From assembly GCA_002323775.1 (NCBI GenBank), contig DCPV01000291.1:1-5022 (forward strand): DNA of 5,022 bases. Reading direction: 5' to 3'. Positions 1 through 3,722 of the stretch are shown here, piece by piece; within the stretch, counting starts at the first letter, position 1; every line of letters begins with the position of its first letter. The notes under the pieces were generated by a model, which was given only the letters and a program-made list of their open reading frames with translations, was not told the origin of the DNA and made no database searches. Both the position numbers and the translations under genes were made by a program. The DNA is from Firmicutes bacterium UBA1535. GTDB taxonomy: Bacteria; Bacillota; Clostridia; Tissierellales; Sedimentibacteraceae.

Positions 1-302
1 CTAAGACTTTTTATATCTCTACATACGAATTCATCAAAAAAATCCTTTGAAAAATTAGTAAATTCCTCACTGAAATCATGACTTTTAAATTTTTCAGATA
101 TTTTTTTAGAATTTATAATATCCTTTTCCATCATAGTGCTAACATTTTTAACAAATTGCTTTTTGGAAGCCTTTACTTTGCCCCCAATTTTTACATTGTT
201 AAAAAGAGGGTATTCTTTAAAAAGCATATTCATGACATATTTGTTTGTGATATAACCACTAGCTCCAAAGATAAGTGTATCAATAATAATATCGTACAGC
301 AT
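1..302 (-). CDS. DUF445-family membrane protein, N-terminal 100 codons (runs off the left edge)
   Basis: The minus strand reads from an ATG at 302-300 to the window edge without a stop, giving 100 codons of an incomplete gene. The start is supported by a GAGGT ribosome binding site just upstream (complement of about 308-314) and by a TATAAT-type promoter. The N-terminus, with a hydrophobic stretch followed by GASGYITNKYVMNMLFKEYP, matches the opening of DUF445 proteins (YheB-like), which begin with a membrane segment carrying a GYITN motif and a following MLF(K/R)P-like motif. The visible remainder is lysine-rich and probably helical. Members are membrane-anchored proteins of poorly known role in Bacillota, some linked to sporulation. 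Family assignment is fairly secure from the GYITN...MLF signature; no specific function can be given. It is read away from the mobile element and looks like normal chromosome. Confidence 0.75.
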   Translation of the reverse strand, partial: MLYDIIIDTLIFGASGYITNKYVMNMLFKEYPLFNNVKIGGKVKASKKQFVKNVSTMMEKDIINSKKISEKFKSHDFSEEFTNFSKDFFDEFVCRDIKSL

Positions 303-335
303 AGATAACCTCGCATTTTTTCAAATATCTTCTTT

Positions 336-344
336 ATTATAACA
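336..344 (-). promoter_or_regulatory. Extended -10 promoter for the DUF445 gene
   Basis: On the minus strand the bases read TGTTATAAT, an exact TATAAT -10 box with the TGn extension. It lies about 34 bases upstream of the DUF445 start codon. The -35 region (around 358-365) is AT-rich with no good TTGACA match, which is usual for extended -10 promoters. The call is inferred from sequence alone. Confidence 0.55.
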
Positions 345-413
345 TCATTCGACATAAAAATAAATAGTAATTTCTTTATACCTTGTTTGGGTGGTAAAAG
401 CAGTTGCTACATT

Positions 414-456
414 ATAAAAGCCTGTAAATCATTTTTTAAGATTTACAGGCTTTTAT
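414..456. terminator. Perfect 17-bp hairpin, probable intrinsic terminator (bidirectional)
   Basis: Bases 414-430 are perfectly complementary to 440-456, separated by a 9-base loop. The core is AAAAGCCTGTAAATC pairing with GATTTACAGGCTTTT, so the GC core is flanked by A-runs and T-runs as in Rho-independent terminators. It lies between the end of the cotJC remnant (565) and the divergent-side start of the DUF445 gene (302). Its natural role is therefore to end cotJC transcription coming leftward; the symmetry lets it act on either strand. Confidence 0.8.
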
Positions 457-564
457 TTTACTACGCATTGTTACATCATTCTACAAAACTTTCAAGACAG
501 AGCTAACTGTTAAATATTAGAATGACAAACTCATTGATAAATTATTAGCTTTAAATTTTACAAG

Positions 565-822
565 TTAAAAATATTTTTTTGCATTCATCTTTTCCTCAGC
601 AAGTCTTACGCCCTCTCCAAAGCGTTGGAAGTGTACTATCTCACGTTCTCTTAAAAATCTTAATGTATCTTTAACCAATGGATCATCCGTAAGCATAATT
701 AAATTTTCGTAAGTTGCACGAGCTTTTTGCTCAGCTGCCATGTCATTGTACAAATCTGCGATTACATCACCCTTTGCCTGTGTATATGCTGCGGTCCATG
801 GAACTCCAGTGACGTGAACATA
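565..822 (-). pseudogene. cotJC: cotJC spore-coat (manganese-catalase-like) gene, C-terminal part only
   Basis: The minus strand encodes about 86 residues ending at a TAA (567-565), from roughly YVHVTGVPWTAAYTQAKGD through DLYNDMAAEQKARATYE to FLREREIVHFQRFGE and the C-terminal KKYF. This is the C-terminal part of CotJC, a roughly 190-residue Mn-catalase-fold protein of the spore coat. The E-x6-Y-E and REREIVHFQRFGE segments are the carboxylate/histidine metal-binding helices of the ferritin-like fold. Upstream of about 822 the frame stays open but loses resemblance, contains no ATG, and meets a stop at 868-870. The N-terminal half and any start are therefore missing. A TTG at 753-751 could be mistaken for a start but lies inside the conserved DLYNDM block. 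The break coincides with the left edge of the parA-parB gene cluster, so the gene was most likely split by insertion of that element. The remaining part shows no frameshift, so the split may be recent or reversible. Confidence 0.8.
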
Positions 823-949
823 AAGACAAAATGAAAAAACATTGAAAATACAAATTGTTATTAAGATTTACAGTTATTTTATATAACTGTTTTTTTATAT
901 GAATTTTAGGAATATTAAATCCCACTAAAAAACGAGAGGAGAAAAAATT
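823..949. other. Element-chromosome junction and parA leader region
   Basis: This 127-base stretch separates the end of recognisable cotJC homology from parA. It should contain the left end (attachment site) of the inserted element, with the crossover probably between about 805 and 840. The exact point cannot be fixed without the right end or an uninterrupted cotJC. The remainder is a very AT-rich leader with a palindrome (870-890) and the parA ribosome binding site. Confidence 0.5.
855..890 (+). promoter_or_regulatory. Candidate parA promoter with overlapping palindrome (operator or terminator-like hairpin)
   Basis: A possible -35 box TTGTTA (855-860) is followed after 18 bases by TTATAT (879-884). 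An 8-bp perfect inverted repeat, ACAGTTAT (870-877) and ATAACTGT (883-890), spans the putative -10. A T-run continues to 896. A palindrome over the -10 box fits an autoregulatory operator, as many par operons have. The T-run makes an insulating weak terminator for transcription entering from outside the element equally possible. The sequence does not decide between them. Confidence 0.35.
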
Positions 950-1732
950 ATGTGTAAAGTAATAGCAGTTACAAATCAAAAGGGTGGAGTTGGAAAAACA
1001 ACAACAACAATTAATCTAGGAGTAGCTTTAGCAAGATTAGGTAAGAGAGTTTTAGAAATTGACCTAGATGCTCAGTCTAACTTGACAATAGGATTAGGAT
1101 TCAATCCAGATGAGATTGAATATACCATTTCTAAATTAATTAATGAAAAGGCTAATAATTATAATTACTCAATTGATAAAGAGAAGTTTATATTAAGTTC
1201 AGAGGGAGTTGATATCATACCATCGGATATACTTCTTTCATCAATAGAGACTAAGCTTCTTAATGTGATGAATAGAGAAAGTATTTTAAAAAATATAATA
1301 TCAAGTTTCAAAAATGACTACGATTATATCTTAATTGACTGTTTACCTTCGTTGGGAACACTAAATATAAATGCTTTAGTTGCAGCTGATAGTGTTATTA
1401 TTCCTGTACAAGCACAGTATTATTCTATAAGAGGAATGGAGCAGTTATTACAATCAATAGTAAATGTTAAAGAACAAATAAACCAAAAACTGCATATAGA
1501 AGGACTACTCATAACAATGTATGATAAGCGTACAAATTTGAGTAAAGAAGTTAGAAAAACCTTGCAAGAGATATATTCAGTTGAAATTAATACATTTGAT
1601 ACAATGATTAACATTTCTACTAAAATCGCTGAAGCTCCAAGTCAGGGTAAAAGCATATTTTCTTATCAGCCAAACAGTGAAGTGGCAAATAACTATGAAC
1701 AGCTTGCAGGAGAGGTTATAAACAATGAGTAG
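950..1732 (+). CDS. parA: ParA-family partition ATPase
   Basis: This 260-residue protein has the hallmarks of a ParA/Soj ATPase, which binds non-specific DNA when ATP-bound and is stimulated by ParB to move or tether a replicon copy. The deviant Walker A motif KGGVGKTTTT is at residues 11-20, with the signature lysine at 11. Switch I with DLDAQ is at 38-42. The Walker B-like YILIDCLPS is at 126-134, and IIPVQAQYYSIRGMEQL at 150-166 matches the conserved post-Walker-B segment of Soj-like proteins. There is no N-terminal helix-turn-helix domain, so it resembles the short Soj/type Ib form rather than P1 ParA. ATG at 950 is backed by AGAGGAG eight bases upstream. Its stop overlaps parB by 8 nt, indicating translational coupling. 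On an integrated element it most likely stabilises the excised circle or takes part in transfer. Family confidence is very high; the cellular role is inferred from context. Confidence 0.95.
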   Translation: MCKVIAVTNQKGGVGKTTTTINLGVALARLGKRVLEIDLDAQSNLTIGLGFNPDEIEYTISKLINEKANNYNYSIDKEKFILSSEGVDIIPSDILLSSIETKLLNVMNRESILKNIISSFKNDYDYILIDCLPSLGTLNINALVAADSVIIPVQAQYYSIRGMEQLLQSIVNVKEQINQKLHIEGLLITMYDKRTNLSKEVRKTLQEIYSVEINTFDTMINISTKIAEAPSQGKSIFSYQPNSEVANNYEQLAGEVINNE

Positions 1733-2642
1733 TTTAGATTTAGGGAAAAATTTAAAAAATAGAGACGCAATAAAAAATCTATTAGGCTCTGTTAATAATG
1801 CTGATAAGAGGGAAGTAAATATTGAGTTATTAGTTTCATATCGAAAACATCCATTTAAACTATATAAAGATGAAAGACTTGACGATATGATTGAAAGCAT
1901 AAAGCAAGTCGGAATTCTATCTCCAGTGATTGTTAGAGAGATAGAGGAAGGAAAGCTTGAAATCCTTGCAGGGCATAATAGAGTTAATGCTGCTAAATTA
2001 TCAGGCTTAAAGACTGTTCCTATTGTAATAATGAAAGTTGATGATGATATAGCAGATAGAATTGTTGTTGAATCAAATTTTGTTCAAAGAAATGAATTCT
2101 TACCGTCTGAAAAAGCAAAAGCTTATAAGTTGCTATTAGATTCTTTAAATCGTCAAGGAAAGAAAATTATTAAATTAGGTGATACCTATGGGGAGATAAA
2201 AACACCAAAAGATATTGAAAAGCAAGAAGATAGCAGAGAGCTTGTAGCAAAATACTACAAAACTTCACCAGCTCAAATTCAGCGTTATGTAAGATTGAAT
2301 TATTTAACAGAAGGACTTATGAATCTAGTTGATAATAATCAGCTTGCATTAAGACCAGCAGTTGAAGTTTCTTACTTGGATAAAAAAGCACAAAATAGTG
2401 TTGAATGCTTTATAAATATGGGAAATAAATTATCTTTAAAGCATGCTACTTCATTAAGAGAAAAATCTGAAAGCATAGGTTTAACAACAAATGATATTGC
2501 AAATTTGCTGCCTGAAAAGAAAGAAAAAACAAGAAAAATTGAAATTCCGTTCTATGAAATTAAAGAATTATTTGCTGAGGAAGTAACAGATGAAGAAATC
2601 ATAAAAATAATTATTAATTCGATGAAACACTATACTTCTTAA
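1725..2642 (+). CDS. parB: ParB/Spo0J-family partition protein (CTPase fold plus HTH)
   Basis: This 305-residue protein has the ParB N-terminal fold. PFKLYKDERLDDMIESIKQ at 43-61 is followed by GILSPVIVRE (63-72), ILAGHNRVNAAK (80-91; the GERRxxA-type nucleotide-binding loop, here GHNRVNAA) and VESNFVQRNEFLPSEKAKAY (115-134; the ENLQR-type motif). A helix-turn-helix follows at about 170-195 (RELVAKYYKTSPAQIQRYVR). Bases 2150-2240 add an insert of about 25 residues between the ENLQR region and the HTH. The C-terminal 60 residues are acidic and lysine-rich and probably serve dimerisation. The start ATG lies within the end of parA (overlap 1725-1732), so the two are co-translated. It should bind a centromere site and activate ParA. 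No consensus Spo0J parS was found in the window, so its site is probably element-specific. GHNR in place of GERR is common in plasmid and ICE ParBs. Confidence 0.92.
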   Translation: MSSLDLGKNLKNRDAIKNLLGSVNNADKREVNIELLVSYRKHPFKLYKDERLDDMIESIKQVGILSPVIVREIEEGKLEILAGHNRVNAAKLSGLKTVPIVIMKVDDDIADRIVVESNFVQRNEFLPSEKAKAYKLLLDSLNRQGKKIIKLGDTYGEIKTPKDIEKQEDSRELVAKYYKTSPAQIQRYVRLNYLTEGLMNLVDNNQLALRPAVEVSYLDKKAQNSVECFINMGNKLSLKHATSLREKSESIGLTTNDIANLLPEKKEKTRKIEIPFYEIKELFAEEVTDEEIIKIIINSMKHYTS

Positions 2643-2680
2643 GACGGAAAATGAGGAAACCTAAAATTTGAGGTGGAAAG

Positions 2681-2863
2681 ATGGAACGTAAAAAACGTAT
2701 AAAGGGGCTATGTGGCATGAATTGGGTACAATCTGAAAGAACTATGCAGGGTAATATATCAATGGAATGTGAACATAATGACGGATGTTATTGTACCACT
2801 TCAAGAAGTATTGTTGAACAAGAATGTTTAAAAATATGTAGTAATTGTATTTATAAAAATTAA
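2681..2863 (+). CDS. Small cysteine-rich protein (60 aa), possible zinc-binding, function unknown
   Basis: This 60-residue reading frame starts at ATG 2681, six bases after GAGGT (2670-2674), and begins 38 bases after parB. It has seven cysteines (11, 30, 36, 38, 49, 53, 56) and one histidine (32). They are arranged as C-x-H-x3-C-x-C followed by C-x3-C-x2-C, a spacing that would suit one or two zinc sites. The N-terminus is basic (MERKKRIK). There is no signal peptide or membrane segment. I do not recognise a named family. Its place directly behind parAB in the same transcription unit suggests an accessory of element maintenance or a DNA/RNA-binding regulator, but that is inference. The good ribosome binding site and the ordered cysteines argue that it is real. 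Confidence 0.7.
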   Translation: MERKKRIKGLCGMNWVQSERTMQGNISMECEHNDGCYCTTSRSIVEQECLKICSNCIYKN

Positions 2864-2891
2864 AATTTAGTCTTGGAAAGGAAAATTAAAA

Positions 2892-3098
2892 ATGAAAGAA
2901 ATAACTGTAAAATATTTAATTAGTGACGAGCAAGAACAACGTTTATTAAAAATTACAGAAGAATATAATAAACAAGGTGTTGACAATGATATTAATGAGC
3001 AATTTGAATTTATTATGACATTAGGCTCAAAATTTAATATTGACGAAAAATTGAAGTTCCATGAATACAAATTAGGATTGAAAAATGAAACAAATTAA
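2892..3098 (+). CDS. Small acidic protein of the mobile element (68 aa), function unknown
   Basis: This 68-residue protein starts at ATG 2892, nine bases after AAAGGA (2877-2882), 28 bases behind the cysteine-rich gene. The sequence begins with a short beta-like segment (MKEITVKYLIS), continues into a charged helix (DEQEQRLLKITEEYNKQG), and ends with a second amphipathic region (QFEFIMTLGSKFNIDEKLKFHEYKLG). Beta strand followed by two helices is the outline of small ribbon-helix-helix regulators. The fold is only suggested, and the family is not recognised with certainty. Comparable short acidic proteins are frequent filler genes in clostridial conjugative elements. It shares orientation and tight spacing with parAB, so it is probably co-transcribed. 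Confidence 0.65.
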   Translation: MKEITVKYLISDEQEQRLLKITEEYNKQGVDNDINEQFEFIMTLGSKFNIDEKLKFHEYKLGLKNETN

Positions 3099-3122
3099 AA
3101 TTTATGTGAGGAGAAGTTAGTT

Positions 3123-3557
3123 ATGAATAAAAGGCAAAGAAAGAAAGCTTATAAAAAATGTTTTTACCAACTTGTAGACAAAATAAATTTGACTACAATG
3201 AACATTGAAGAAATAAAAAGAATATTTGAAGATTTTGAAAAACATATTAAACATTATGGTTATTTTCATCATAAAGACGAATATAAATTGAAAAATAAAT
3301 TGATTTATCACCCTGTTTTTTACACTTATCCTATAAATGAAATAAATAACATATATGAAAGTTATTTTATCCAAAGCAGAAAGCATAATTATAAGCCATT
3401 AATGGTAATACAAAGTATTGATGATTTGATGATAAAAGAGGATACTATAAAGTTATGCAAAGAAAATGGTTACGAAGTCAAACTAATTAATGTTAAAGAA
3501 AGTATTGATAAAGGCTATCGCCTTGACCCTTTTCTTATAGCCACAGACAATACATAA
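3123..3557 (+). CDS. Hypothetical protein of the mobile element (144 aa)
   Basis: ATG 3123 is preceded by GAGGAGAAG (3108-3116), a very strong ribosome binding site. The 144-residue product opens with a basic stretch (MNKRQRKKAYKK), a start often seen in small phage and ICE proteins. It continues with a helical acidic region (IEEIKRIFEDFEKHIKHYG, about 28-46), an aromatic and histidine-rich middle (YFHHKDEYKLKNKLIYHPVF, about 47-66) and an alternating C-terminal half (KPLMVIQSIDDLMIKEDTIK, then GYEVKLINVKES) that reads like an alpha/beta unit. There are no membrane segments, signal peptide or recognisable catalytic motif. I do not know its family. It lies in the same cluster as parAB and the giant ArdC-like gene, with no terminator on either side, so it is probably part of the same operon. 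Confidence 0.7.
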   Translation: MNKRQRKKAYKKCFYQLVDKINLTTMNIEEIKRIFEDFEKHIKHYGYFHHKDEYKLKNKLIYHPVFYTYPINEINNIYESYFIQSRKHNYKPLMVIQSIDDLMIKEDTIKLCKENGYEVKLINVKESIDKGYRLDPFLIATDNT

Positions 3558-3571
3558 ACAAACAAATAAAA

Positions 3572-3722
3572 ATGAAAAATTAAACACAATGTTTATAAGC
3601 TTTGCAATAAAAGATAAATTAGATTAGCTGGTAATTGGGAAAATATAGCAGCTTATAATTGGGGTAAACTAAAAGATAAGTATTATTACTATCATGACAT
3701 TAAAGGAGTACAAAATGAATAA
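3572..3722 (+). pseudogene. Decayed small gene (about 48 codons) ending inside the next start
   Basis: The 157 bases between the 144-aa gene and the giant gene are not empty. One frame (codons at 3618-3722) reads IRLAGNWENIAAYNWGKLKD and continues with KYYYYHDIKGVQNE to a TAA at 3720-3722. This overlaps the downstream ATG (3715) by 8 nt, as real gene ends do here. Reading the same frame upstream gives KIKHNVYKLCNKR (about 3576-3614), interrupted by a TAA at 3615-3617. The only nearby ATG (3572) is one base out of frame and has no ribosome binding site. The simplest reading is a small gene broken by one frameshift and one nonsense change, whose translation once fed into the next gene. Protein-like composition (W, Y, G, N clustering) supports former coding; no family is recognised. 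The alternative is chance protein-like sequence. Confidence 0.45.

Noticed and set aside
78..308. 76-codon plus-strand open frame
   Set aside because: It lies antisense to the DUF445 gene, has no ribosome binding site, and its F/I/N-rich product is the usual antisense pattern of an AT-rich gene.
457..564. Search for a gene or RNA between the terminator and the cotJC end
   Set aside because: Only AT-rich sequence with stops in all frames and no convincing structure was seen.
809..820. TGTTCACGTCAC on the minus strand, resembling half of the Spo0J parS
   Set aside because: It lacks the TTT spacing and the second half-site of the parS palindrome, and is explained by the cotJC codons for VHVT.
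767..979. 70-codon minus-strand open frame across the junction
   Set aside because: It overlaps the start of parA in antisense and reads the cotJC remnant out of frame; the composition is not protein-like.
1420..1900. Two minus-strand frames (1420-1614 and 1577-1900)
   Set aside because: Both are antisense to parA and parB, serine/leucine/phenylalanine-rich, with no ribosome binding site.
2651..2671. ATG with six codons between parB and the cysteine-rich gene
   Set aside because: Too short and without a proper ribosome binding site; its stop simply falls in the next gene's binding site.
2867..3386. Minus-strand frames 2867-3070 and 3117-3386
   Set aside because: They are antisense to two well-started small genes. 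Their apparent hydrophobicity comes from the A-rich coding strand, not from real membrane proteins.
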